Assembly: GCA_003991915.1 (NCBI GenBank)
Contig: RQTK01000146.1
Span: 599,283 to 663,282, forward strand
Origin: Elysia chlorotica
Taxonomy: Eukaryota; Mollusca; Gastropoda; Plakobranchidae
DNA length: 64,000 nt
Direction: 5' to 3'
Shown: positions 1 through 13,071 of the stretch, one piece after another
Layout: each line of letters starts with the position of its first letter
Numbering within the stretch: the first letter of the stretch is position 1
Program-made: the position numbers and the translations under genes
Notes under the pieces: generated by a model
The model's database searches: none
What the model saw: only the letters and a program-made list of their open reading frames with translations
What the model was told of the DNA's origin: nothing

Positions 1-87
<87 letters not shown>
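1..87. repeat. (TCTA)n microsatellite
   Basis: A near-perfect TCTA tetranucleotide tract is cut by the left edge of the window. The same motif makes a second long tract at about 3609-3738. Confidence 0.97.
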
Positions 88-88
<1 letters not shown>

Positions 89-1030
89 CACATCTAACAA
101 GGTGTTGTATAATTATAAGTTATATTTTGTCTTAAAACAAAAAAAAAATAGAGTAACAGTAGAATGATGAGTGGATAGTCCTATAGATACAATACGATTT
201 ATTGAAATATGGGTATTCAACAAATCTAGAAGAAAGAAACTAGCTTTTTTAATTGGTTTAGATCAAAAGTAAGGCACACAGAAAGTTTCAAGCCGATTGG
301 AGCAGAAGTTAAAAACCTTCTCATATACAAAACAAAGCCTGGTTTTTCTAATACAGATACATAATCTCTAAATGTAATATGTCGACATCTTTTCTCGTGC
401 ACTTCATCGTCCAACGGCTTCATTTGTTTGGTTTATTTTTTTTTAATTTAGTACATTTTAATCTGAAGTCCATTGATTTTTATCTTGCTGTTAAGGTAAA
501 TTCAAGTTAAAAAAAAACATCAACAACAAAACGACTTCTATAGCTTTTAACTTTTTTTTTTAAAGACAAACAAAATTAAAACACAAACAAACAACAACAA
601 TTCAGTTTGAACTAGATCTAACTCCTTTAGTCAAATAGATATTAATCAGAATAGTAGGATCACATAAACAGATTACCGGGAATTTCATATCGAGGTTTTC
701 TCAGGAAGGCAAGAAAAGATTTTCCACCATTGACCAATTACCTATAAATAGAATATCACTGCTTTCAGATAATAGCAGAAATGCGTTTCCAGTTAAGTTT
801 TTGGCAATGATGAAAGGTGTTGTCACATCATGCCATAAGAGGATATGTCCATTTTAGTAATATACATAATCATTACACATTATATGCATTATATTATACT
901 TATATACACAGAATCGTCTTGACATTCGAAGAGGACATAGGTTTGTACGAGTAGACCGCTAAGTTTGCTGGTAAAACATACGTCTTTAGCTCTACTTATA
1001 ATCATTCCAGTTGTATGCCTCTTCTAATTC
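88..1030. other. Non-coding stretch, nothing recognised
   Basis: AT-rich sequence with A/T homopolymers. I see no conserved reading frame, splice-site pair or repeat family. It lies upstream of the GIMAP-like gene and could contain its promoter or a 5' exon, but no element can be pointed to. Confidence 0.5.
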
Positions 1031-1037
1031 TAGTTTA

Positions 1038-1475
<438 letters not shown>

Positions 1476-1656
1476 GTAGATACTATGACTACCGTGTTAA
1501 ACGTTATACTGGTTCACTTTTCACAGGGCCTAATAGCCCCACAAAATCATACTCAAATTTCATGAATTATTAATTTAATTGAAAATCACGTTAAAAAAAA
1601 ACCACAAAGTTAAGACTGAGCTTTTCTACCTGTTATTTTCTATTTTGATCCAGACT

Positions 1657-3738
<2,082 letters not shown>

Positions 3739-4440
3739 CTGTAACACACACACACACAGACACATGTTTAAATACACCGTAGTTTGTTTTGTTTGCTGTT
3801 GTCTTTTGTGGAATTTTACAAAACTTTTTAAGAAAGCGTCCTGATTCCTACCATCAGATATTATTCTGTTTGAAAATTTTGTTATGCCTCATCTGAAGCA
3901 CTTGTCTTACAAAACCCTCACTTCTAAAACTTCTAGACCATACACATTCAGCTCCTAAACTGCTTTTATGATCTCTATTATTATATTTTCATTCCAGTTT
4001 TCCTATTTTGTATTAGTGGACTTGTTTGTTATTCTATATACAATTTTAATCAATTCAGGTTAAGGACGCATGCTTTTTCGATACAACGAAACATTGACAA
4101 TGGTGAAATTCATATTTTCAAAGAAAGTGTCTATGTAATCATTTTGCTTTATTTTGTAATTACCTCCCTTACGATGGCTGTCGATAATAATAATATTATA
4201 CAATCACATTATTGCAGCATAATTATGTGCTCTTTAATTTGCATTTTGTTAATCATCTATCGTTGAATAGTAATGGTGGTGTCTGTGATGTATTAGAATT
4301 AATGATACTGGTACCCGTGTCAAATTATTCTGTTACAGTTGTATATACTGAGTCTTACCATACGCTGCCTACAGTACAAACACTGCAATGTATTTGGTGT
4401 GGCAAATTAAATGAAACGTTGTCTTTGCCTCAACAACTGC
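3739..4440. other. Non-coding stretch, nothing recognised
   Basis: AT-rich; no supported gene or repeat. Confidence 0.4.
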
Positions 4441-4444
4441 AAGC

Positions 4445-4665
4445 GAAAATGGTAGAGCATTGGACTCCCAACCGGGAGGTCCCCGGTTCGAGATCATGAT
4501 CAAGCAAAATGAACTCCGAATTTCACCGCCTACTGGTTGGGTAGGTGTCAGTTTGTGATATGCTATGAGAGAACTCCTGGTATCCTCGCACTGTCTCGTG
4601 TATGGAAGCAAGTAAACTTGTCAGACGTTAGTCTTGCAACCCGTCGCTTCATAGCATCCTCCTTG
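4445..4665 (+). mobile_element. tRNA-derived SINE copy 1 (family S)
   Basis: First of about 19 copies of one family. Family features in sense orientation: a tRNA-like head with an A-box-like GGTAGAACAT-type segment and a B-box GGTTCGAACCC-type segment; TACTGGTTGGGTCGGTGTCA; a conserved body with GAGACAGGAGTCATGG, CTCGTGTGTGGCAGCACAT, GTCAGACGTTAGTCTTGGGG and AATATAGCCTATATAGTGCT; and a 3' end GACGTTAAA followed by a variable CAA/CAACT-type tail. This copy has a clear B box (CCGGTTCGAGATC) and the body, and ends early around the CCCGTC segment. Confidence 0.8.
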
Positions 4666-5744
4666 GCAGTACTTGAGACGTAAAATAAGGAGAGGTCTAC
4701 CATCTAAACCATTCTCTATACGTTATCTTTCTAGTGACCTAGGAGATGTCATGAGTTTTTATGTACCTTGTTCAAGTTTGTTCTTCTTTCAAGTTTAAAG
4801 CACGTCAAGACAAGGAATACAACCATAAAGGCAAAGGTCGTAATTTAAAAACTTAATTTTAGTTGAGTATTGTCCGTCGTGATACTTTCGCAATATCAAC
4901 TACTTTAACACGCGGATAAGAGAGTCAACCACTAGACTAACTTGATCTGCGTCCTGAAAAAGAACTCCACTATTCAGACAATTACGCTCGTATTTTACGC
5001 TTTGCTCAAATTTTGGAGAAACCCTTCATTACAAGTTTTGAAAGCGCATTTACAAAGCTTTTATTCATTTTGGCCCATATTTATAAAAATCTTCGGAAAA
5101 TTATGTCGCCAATTTTGGTCGGGGAAGAAAAACCGTTGGTTGTAATAAAAAAAAATCCGTATTAATAAAGTTTTGTCGTGTAATCTTTGATGTTTAATCT
5201 GTTTTGTGATACTATTATCGTGACCTAAACAAGAGCTCTTTAAAATTTGTTTTACAAATAAAAAAAAAATTAAAAAATTAATGTTTTGACGAATTCAGTA
5301 TCCTCATTTTGTTTACATTGGATAGCAACAGACAACAAAGATATCTGCCGACTCGCAAAAACAATCAGTGACTGTAAAAGTATTGATTCTATTGATACTT
5401 TATATTCCCAGGTTGTGTTGGAAAGTGCCTTTCCGACCCAAAATTTAATTCCGATGATTCTATAAATATGGGCCTTTATCATTGTTTTAGCGTTTGTACA
5501 AGTATAAAAGTTATCTTTTTTTCGCCTTTGGGTAGTCTTTAAAACCGTAATTTAATACAAGGCGGTTTTTTAGCTGCGTTGTTCCTTGTAAGGTAATTAT
5601 ATTATCTTGTTATCATCATGAATGATTGTTTTCATCTGCTTACCTGGTCAACAATGCTTATAATTATTGCTATATTGAAGCTTTGTAATAAACGAACTTG
5701 GTTTTATATTCTAACTTTTTTCTCAATTCTGCGTGTCGTTTTTT
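4666..5744. other. Non-coding stretch, nothing recognised
   Basis: AT-rich sequence without a convincing reading frame, splice pair or repeat. Confidence 0.4.
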
Positions 5745-5998
5745 GGTTTGAGTTTGACTTTGTTGTTTAGCGTCAAACGTCAGCACACTATTATTGACTA
5801 TATTGTGAAGGGGTCCCAAATTTAACATCTGACAACAATCATACGTGCTGCCACTCAGAGAGAGTGTCGATCACAAATAACTGATTCTTACTTAACCAGT
5901 AGGAGACGAAATTGGACAAATATATATTTTAACTGGTCATGGGTTTAAACCACGGACCTCACAATAGGAGGATCAAAACTCTACCACTTGCACAGTAA
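5745..5998 (-). mobile_element. Family S SINE copy 2, diverged
   Basis: Begins with the complement of the 3' end (GTTTGAGTTTGACTTTG, then CGTCAAACGTCAGCAC) and ends in a tRNA-like head with a decayed B box. Confidence 0.7.
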
Positions 5999-6442
5999 AA
6001 GTATTACTTTAAACTATACCACTATGTTGAAATAGGGCTTGATGAGGTGGGCAATTTCTTCATTTCTAGTTATACCAAAGACTATAGATTTAGTAAGACG
6101 TTTCACAATCGGTGCTTACAGTGCTATGGCTGCGAAATGCCAGTTTGACGCGAGCTCACTATAATTATTTCTTGATTGAAATACAGTCGGTAGGACATTT
6201 TTTTGACAGCGTTTGCACTATTGTGTGAAGATGGAAGTTACCACCTTAATTATCACATACCCAAAAGCCTCATTGTGACAATCTCTCATACTTTCTCGTT
6301 AAATTTTAAACTCAACATGAACACATAGTGGGAAAATATCTAGTAAATATTTCAATGGGTATAAATATCCAGTATTTGACTTGAAACGAATTTAAGAAAG
6401 GGGATCCCAAAGATTTTATAAAGGTTTCTTAGATAGCTGATT

Positions 6443-6687
6443 GGGGAGGCGCGGTGGCCTTGGGGTAGAACATCGGCTTCCGACGCAAAAGGTCCGGATT
6501 CAAACCCTGGTGATTTCGCTCCCTACTCGTTAGGTCGATGTTAGTTTAATGTGACCAGCTGAGGCAGGAATCATGGCATCCCCGCCTTGCCTCGTGTGTG
6601 GCAGCACATAGAATTGTCAGACACCCACCTTGGGGCCCGTTCACAATATAGCCTATATAGTGCTGATGTTAGACGTTAAACAAACTC
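6443..6687 (+). mobile_element. Family S SINE copy 3, full length
   Basis: Well-preserved copy: GGCGCGGTGGCCTTGGGGTA head, decayed B box (GGATTCAAACCC), complete body and 3' end TTAGACGTTAAACAAACTC. It runs directly into the (CAA)n tract at 6688. Confidence 0.9.
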
Positions 6688-6737
<50 letters not shown>

Positions 6738-6750
6738 CGACAACGACAGC
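6688..6750. repeat. (CAA)n tract at SINE 3' tail
   Basis: A CAA trinucleotide run begins exactly where SINE copy 3 ends, consistent with expansion of the SINE tail. Confidence 0.95.
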
Positions 6751-7498
6751 AACAAGAGATAGCTGACTGGTCAAGTGACTGTGCCCACCTGAGGTCAGGA
6801 AGCGACTTGTGAGACTAGGTAGCAAAGGGATATTGTTTGTAGGTTCGTGCCATAGCTGAAGCGAGACCCACAGTTCGCAGACATCGTGCGCGGTACGCTT
6901 CACTGGCTATGTTAAGTTGATTCACGTCTATTTTTCTACATATTTTACAGTTCCCCATAACATTCATTTTTCGCATAACTGCAGCAGATTTATAACGGGG
7001 TTGAAAACAATGTTCTTTTTTTTTTTTTTTTTAATTATACTACCATGTAAAATAATTATCCTATGGAATATTGAGACATAATAAAAAAAATACTGCTATT
7101 TAAAAAATGCGTGGCCATTAAAGAAAGAATTAAATTGTTATAGCCATTGTAAAAGAAACTGACTTGCACTACACGCAATACTACACACAACAGCTAAATT
7201 GGCTTCTAACATTGTAAAAAATGCAGATCCTATGTATCAGCCTTTTTTTTATTCTGGTATTGACTGGGAATGTGTAGCCATCTAAAGAGAGCATTTAAAC
7301 AATGTGCTTATTTTAAAGTAGGCCTAAGTCACTTACAGGATACATGAACCAATTTTATTCTACTCCGGAACTATTTTCTAGAGATAATAATATAATGGCA
7401 ATGCAAATCTTTATCTGCATTTGATTTTTTCTCCGAGGTTGTTTGTGATTATGTGGCACTATCCTATACCTTTTAAGGGAAATTGCTTGCAGGATACG
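6751..7498. other. 3' flank of the GPCR gene
   Basis: Sequence downstream of the minus-strand GPCR stop codon, presumably partly its 3' UTR. AT-rich, with a T homopolymer near 7017-7032. Nothing else recognised. Confidence 0.4.
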
Positions 7499-8602
7499 TT
7501 ACATAAAATTATTCGATTTCGGCTTCTGTTCTGAAGATAACATAACTAGAAAGACAGATCTGTATCTGCTGTTGAAGTTGTAGTAAACGAAGATGTTGAT
7601 TGATGCGTTGAGGGCAGCGCATGTACGGGCCACATCGCTAAAGATACCAAAGAGCTTCATCAATCGGCTCTCATTGATGTTAAACTCGGTGTTGATGAGC
7701 CGAGTCAGCGAGATGATGAGGTACGGTAGCTGGGAAAACACGAAGATAGTGCAGACCAGTACTACAGACTTGATCACTTGAAGATCTCTGGACACCAGGC
7801 CCTGTGTTGGCTTTGGTTGCCTTGAGGGTTGATGGTCAGGACTAAGGGCCGGGGACAAATTATTGGCCGTAGCATTCTGACGAATCCGTGATGCCTCGAA
7901 GAGTTTAAAGCTTAGAATGAAGACGCACGATATCATTACGATGTAGTTGATGCAGATTACAAAGCCTCGGTTCATAACATCGTTGATTCGAGACATTGGC
8001 TCCAGGTTTGTAGCTTTCAGGTATGGCTTGGACACATTAGTGACCGGGTCAGCTTTCCACTCAATGCTGTAGATGGAGAGAACTGGGGCTCGCAGGGAAA
8101 CGGCCAGGACAATCAGAAACAAAACCCATTTGATCGTCCTTGACTTGGTAAAAACGGCCTTGAACTTGAGAGGCATGGCCACGCATGCGCAACGCATGAC
8201 ACCCAGAGAGACGGAAATAAACGCAGAGAGGTCGTACGCCGTGAAAGCCGGCCAGTAAAACAAGGTATGAACAAATCTATAATGGAATGGCCAAATGTAT
8301 GATTCGAAGTAGAAACTTATGATCCAGTAGCACGTATTTGGTGTTACCAGGACAAGGAAGGTAAGATCGGAAACAGCCAAGGAAAACAGCAACGTTGTAA
8401 CATTGTCTTTGACTCCTGCCTTGATAAACACGACGATGTTGATGACGTTAGCCACCAGCCCGAACATAATGATGACAGGCCATGACGGTGCCAACACAGT
8501 CAGTGCCATCAGGCTCTCCCGTTGGTAAGGTTTGGCCAATGGATTCCCGAACGTTTTGTTCGGGGCGAGGGATATTGACAAGTTTGAATCAACCACTTCC
8601 AT
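7499..8602 (-). CDS. Intronless 7TM receptor, gastropod chemosensory-receptor-like
   Basis: A 367-residue rhodopsin-like GPCR in one open exon. Seen: N-glycosylation sequons at N7 and N15; TM1 about 37-60 with LVANVINIVVF; TM2 about 70-92 with SLAVSDL (Asp 79 at the usual TM2 position); TM3 about 115-138; TM4 about 156-176; TM5 about 212-234; a Pro/Gln-rich third loop about 240-272; TM6 about 276-299 with FVFSQLPYLI; TM7 about 325-342 with NASINIFVYY, then NFNSRYR. The DRY motif at the end of TM3 is MRC, and the TM7 NPxxY proline is isoleucine. These are habits of the expanded molluscan chemosensory/Srw-like receptors, so an orphan chemosensory or peptide receptor at the plasma membrane is likely; the ligand cannot be read. 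The start at 8602 gives a short N-tail as in the family. An acceptor-like CATACAG just before the ATG hints at a 5' UTR intron. Confidence 0.88.
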   Translation of the reverse strand: MEVVDSNLSISLAPNKTFGNPLAKPYQRESLMALTVLAPSWPVIIMFGLVANVINIVVFIKAGVKDNVTTLLFSLAVSDLTFLVLVTPNTCYWIISFYFESYIWPFHYRFVHTLFYWPAFTAYDLSAFISVSLGVMRCACVAMPLKFKAVFTKSRTIKWVLFLIVLAVSLRAPVLSIYSIEWKADPVTNVSKPYLKATNLEPMSRINDVMNRGFVICINYIVMISCVFILSFKLFEASRIRQNATANNLSPALSPDHQPSRQPKPTQGLVSRDLQVIKSVVLVCTIFVFSQLPYLIISLTRLINTEFNINESRLMKLFGIFSDVARTCAALNASINIFVYYNFNSRYRSVFLVMLSSEQKPKSNNFM

Positions 8603-9975
8603 ACTGTATGCTCTTCAAATGGAATTTTGTCACTACAGAAAGGGGTGTTTAGTTCTTATTCATGTACTAAGTTTTAGTGTTAGTGAATGAATGATTGTAC
8701 AAGAATTCAACGAGTGTAGTCGAAAAGGTTTTAGGCCTGTTGATCTGCGCAGCAGTCCATTGGTGTCACAGCTGATATTTCCACATTGAGATTTGTTTTA
8801 TAAACAAACACATTTTTCTTTTGTAACATCTAGCCTAAATCTATAAATAATGCGTTCATGCTCTATGTATTTTCTTTTTCTCTTCTCTTTAAGAAAGACA
8901 ATTATGGAATTATTTTGGTGCTTTAGAGCACATGCATAAAAGATAGATTGCAATCAATAGATAAAACAACTTTAAGTTGACAGAATACTTTGGAATGTTT
9001 TATAGACGCCTAAAAATCTGGGAGGAAATATACGTTCTTCATATTAATGTATTATAATTCCTAAATAGCAAAATTTATAGTTCGATGCCTTTTCTCTCAA
9101 ACATTTTATTAACAAAATGCGCTCTAACCACAGGATGTCGGCACATTATGTAATTATAGTAATCTTCAAACTTGTAAGCTTAAAATTAATTTACAATCAG
9201 CATCAGGAACCGAGGCGTGAAAGGTCGACTCATCCTTTAAATGTGGTACACACGGGTCGTATGTTACCCTCGTGATATTTTGAAATGTTGACTTTTGAAT
9301 CAATGTAAATGTTGGCTATTATTATAATAAATTACTTCATTTTCTTGCGTTCTTCAGGGTTGAAAATGCACTCTAAATCATTCAAACATCAAATGCACTC
9401 CGACAATTTTCATTCTTTTCAAACAGTGGAAAAAATTAATGTCTTTCAAATCTTTCGTTTCCTATTTCGTATATTAAACACCCGAGGTATTGGGGTTTCA
9501 ACAAATAACCAGCCAAATTAAATCTTATTACCTACATTAACTACCATCTTTTGACACCATTGTATGCCTATGCAGTTTCATAGACCTATTACGATCATAA
9601 ATGAAAAACAAAAACAAAACAAAAAACTGCGTCGAAAATACTTTAGTATCGAATTGCTATAAATTGCAAACCAACGAAGGAACATTATACTCAATTATCT
9701 AAAAATTGTGACATCGGCGTGGGCTACAGACTAGTAGAACAGAAAAGGAGTATTAATGATAATGTTCTTTAACCTTGAGCTTGTTTTCAAACCAGACTTT
9801 CTAAGGGCGCACAAGTAGTGACGAGGTGAGGAGCACATGGATCTAGATCTAGTCATGTTTATTTTTTTTTTAAATAATTATTGACAATTAGCCACTTTGT
9901 TTAATACTCCGCAGCAAGGTTACACTATGTTAAAAGGGTTTCTAACTGTACTCTCAGAGTGTCGTTCTAGACAGT
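8603..9975. other. Upstream of the GPCR, nothing recognised
   Basis: AT-rich intergenic sequence. It may hold the GPCR promoter and a 5' UTR exon, but no element can be identified. Confidence 0.4.
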
Positions 9976-9979
9976 ACGG

Positions 9980-10260
9980 GTTTTTGTTTTCTTTGCTGAG
10001 CGTCTAACATCAGCACTATGTAGGCTAATTGTGGATAGGCCTCAAGACTAACTTCTGACAATTATTTATCGTGCTGCCACACAGATACAGTGCAGAGAAA
10101 CCTCAACCGGTCACATTATAATCGCAGAACTAGACAAAATAGGAGAGAACAAGCGATCATTAATATAGATCTAGCCATTGGTAGACAGATGCAATCAGCG
10201 ACTAAGGAAAATACGAATCTTTTTGGACGGGAATCGAACCCGCGCCTCTTTACAAAACTC
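9980..10260 (-). mobile_element. Family S SINE copy 4, diverged head
   Basis: The body is clear from about 9998 to 10115 (complement of the 3' end and of the CACAT...GAGACAGG region). The head is diverged but has a B-box-like complement GGGAATCGAACCCGCG near 10229. Confidence 0.65.
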
Positions 10261-10379
10261 ATCGTTAACAAGATAGGATTTTCCTGGGATAAAAGGGTAG
10301 ACACTAATTTTATAACGGCAAAAATGTGTGGTCGGAAAGAAAAATTTCACCAATTGAATTCAGCTTACTCTTTTTCTTT

Positions 10380-10479
10380 TAACTGTAAAGCGCTTTGAAC
10401 TTACTGTAGGGCGTTAGATAAATGAACTTATTATTATTATTATTTAAATTGTAGCCTTAAATTACTAATATTATTATAA

Positions 10480-10512
<33 letters not shown>
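10380..10512. repeat. Retroelement-type 3' tail plus (TTA)n
   Basis: AAAGCGCTTTGAACTTACT, a GCGTTAGATAAAT-type end, then TTA repeats. Similar tails recur in the opposite orientation at about 13064 and 27297, and without the repeat near 41028. Confidence 0.6.
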
Positions 10513-10514
<2 letters not shown>

Positions 10515-10577
10515 GTTGTTTTTATTTAAATTGTAGTAGCAGTAGCAGCGGCAGGAGCAGGAGGATTTGTATTTATT

Positions 10578-10816
<239 letters not shown>

Positions 10817-10829
10817 TTAATAATAATAA

Positions 10830-11565
10830 AGGGGGGAATACGCACAACTTAGCAACTGAGGGACACAATAAATTAAACACAACTAGAGGTTGAAAAATAC
10901 ATGTAAACGTTTTGCCTTTATTGGCTTCATCAGACAAATAAAACAAAAGTAGGATGCACAGTCTATTAAGTGCTTAATGGTCTAATACTGTGCTAGTCCC
11001 CACCCTCCCTCCACACACACACACACTTCTTTGAAGCTTTTCATGTATATACTAAGACTAGAGATAAAGGTCAATGTTTATCAGCCCTACAAAGATTAAC
11101 AAAAGAACTGTGTCATTATTCATAATTTTATTAAATACAAAAATTAAAAACAAACATGCATACATATTTGTAACAACAGCAACAAAAAATACTATAGCTA
11201 CTGACAAGTTTTACATATCAATAATTTAAAATCATTTAAAAATATTTTTTTTTATGAACAAGGACAATTGATATTGTGATGGATCATTCTTGACAAATGC
11301 AGGAACTACTTGGGGTTGACTAAAATTTTTAGGCAATTCCTGAGAATGACTGGTTTCTGGGTTTGGAAATAACTCATATAAATTACTATGAGTCTGATCT
11401 AATATTTCAGGCTTTGTGTTGCTTTGGGCTGTCAACATTACAATCAATGTCTTCTTTGGTGCTTACAAGAGGAATGTCAAACAGAGCATTGACTCAAGGC
11501 AGTTTTTTTTTTTCAACTTTTGAATTAGATTAAATATGTTTGCAAAGTTATTCACTTCTAAGAGG
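10830..11565. other. Non-coding stretch, nothing recognised
   Basis: AT-rich with a short (CA)n near 11013. A minus-strand frame at 11232-11447 has no recognisable domain. Confidence 0.4.
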
Positions 11566-11820
11566 AGTTAAGTTGAGTTGGTTTTAACGCCCAACATCAG
11601 CACTATATAAGCTATACTGTGAATGGGCTCCAAGACTGACGCATAACAATTTTAAGTGCTGCCACACGAGACAGGGTGGGGATGCCATGACTCCTGTCTC
11701 AGCTGGTCACATTATACTGACACCGACCCATACAGTTGGGAGCGAAATCACCAGGGCTTGAACCCAGGCCTTTTGCGTCGGAAGCCAAAGTACTACCCCA
11801 GGGCCACAGCGCCCCCCACA
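11566..11820 (-). mobile_element. Family S SINE copy 5, full length
   Basis: A well-preserved minus-strand copy, from the complement of the 3' tail (AGTTGAGTTGGTTTTAACG) to the GGCCACAGCGCCC head. Confidence 0.9.
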
Positions 11821-12566
11821 CTTCTAAGAGAAAATAAAGATACATTCAATAGTGTTGACTTTACATTGACAGTTAAACAAAAAGTCAGCTTTCAGTCAGT
11901 TCATATTCCATGCAAATGACCAAATTACACTCCTCTCTGTCTCTCTACCACTCAAATATACAAAAAAGTTCATTTCATGCAGCTCACAAGGTTCACTGAA
12001 TTAATCACATCTTTAACTCTCAATATCATCATCATCATCTCTAATGTATGAATATCGTCATTATAAAAAAATTAATAAATTATCTCTTCAAAAATTCTAG
12101 CACCATCTTTATAGTCAGAATAACTGATTCAGTTATTGTAACCATTCACATTATTATACCTACATGTGTTTCACTAAAGGAATTGAAAAAAACTGTTTAC
12201 TTGTATGCTTTATTCAGTGTATTCTTTGATTCTGCATTTGTTGGATGCAGATGTACATATCACCATGTTGCTAACATAATGGTCTATTGGAGGTGACAAG
12301 ATCTGGGATGGGCTTAATTATGAAATGTGACGACAGAGAGATGTCAGTGACGTGGTTTCCATCGCCAACCAGTACAGCACTTCATGATGATGATAGAGCA
12401 GATAGATGGGGAATTATGCTTATGGTGGTTCAGTGTTATTTTGGTCTATCTGTCACATAGATCATTATGTTAGCAATGTGACCATATGGACTATACTATT
12501 TTTCTGTATGTTGCAATGTCTTACTTATGCATCTCTAATTTCATCCTGACATAAGACAGTCAAAAA
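11821..12566. other. Downstream flank of the BORCS6-like gene
   Basis: AT-rich sequence after the minus-strand stop codon at 12567, presumably 3' UTR plus flank. No other element recognised. Confidence 0.4.
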
Positions 12567-12899
12567 CTAAAGCTGGCTTTCAAACAAATCCAACACACGC
12601 TTGATGTCCTTCCTGGATCAAAGTTAAGAAAAAAGACAAAGTAAAAATCAATGGGAACAGCACTGTAGAATAAATGATTAAATACAGAATTAGAAGATCT
12701 CATATTAAACCTGAACTTGATATTAAACAACATACATGTAATTGATCTTTTCAATATAATTCTTCAAATCCATTATAACCTTAGTTTTTTTCTTTATCTT
12801 TGCAAAACAAGATTTCAATCACACTAAGGTCTGATCAAATGCAATGCATTACATTGCTACACTAACCATACAATGGAAGAAAAAATGTTTCTAGCGTCA

Positions 12900-12955
<56 letters not shown>

Positions 12956-12964
12956 TAATAATAT

Positions 12965-12999
<35 letters not shown>

Positions 13000-13001
13000 A
13001 T

Positions 13002-13071
<70 letters not shown>

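Noticed and set aside
6443..6687. Possible functional tRNA gene
   Set aside because: A- and B-box-like segments are present, but this and the other tRNA-like heads belong to dispersed SINE copies and do not form a clean cloverleaf.
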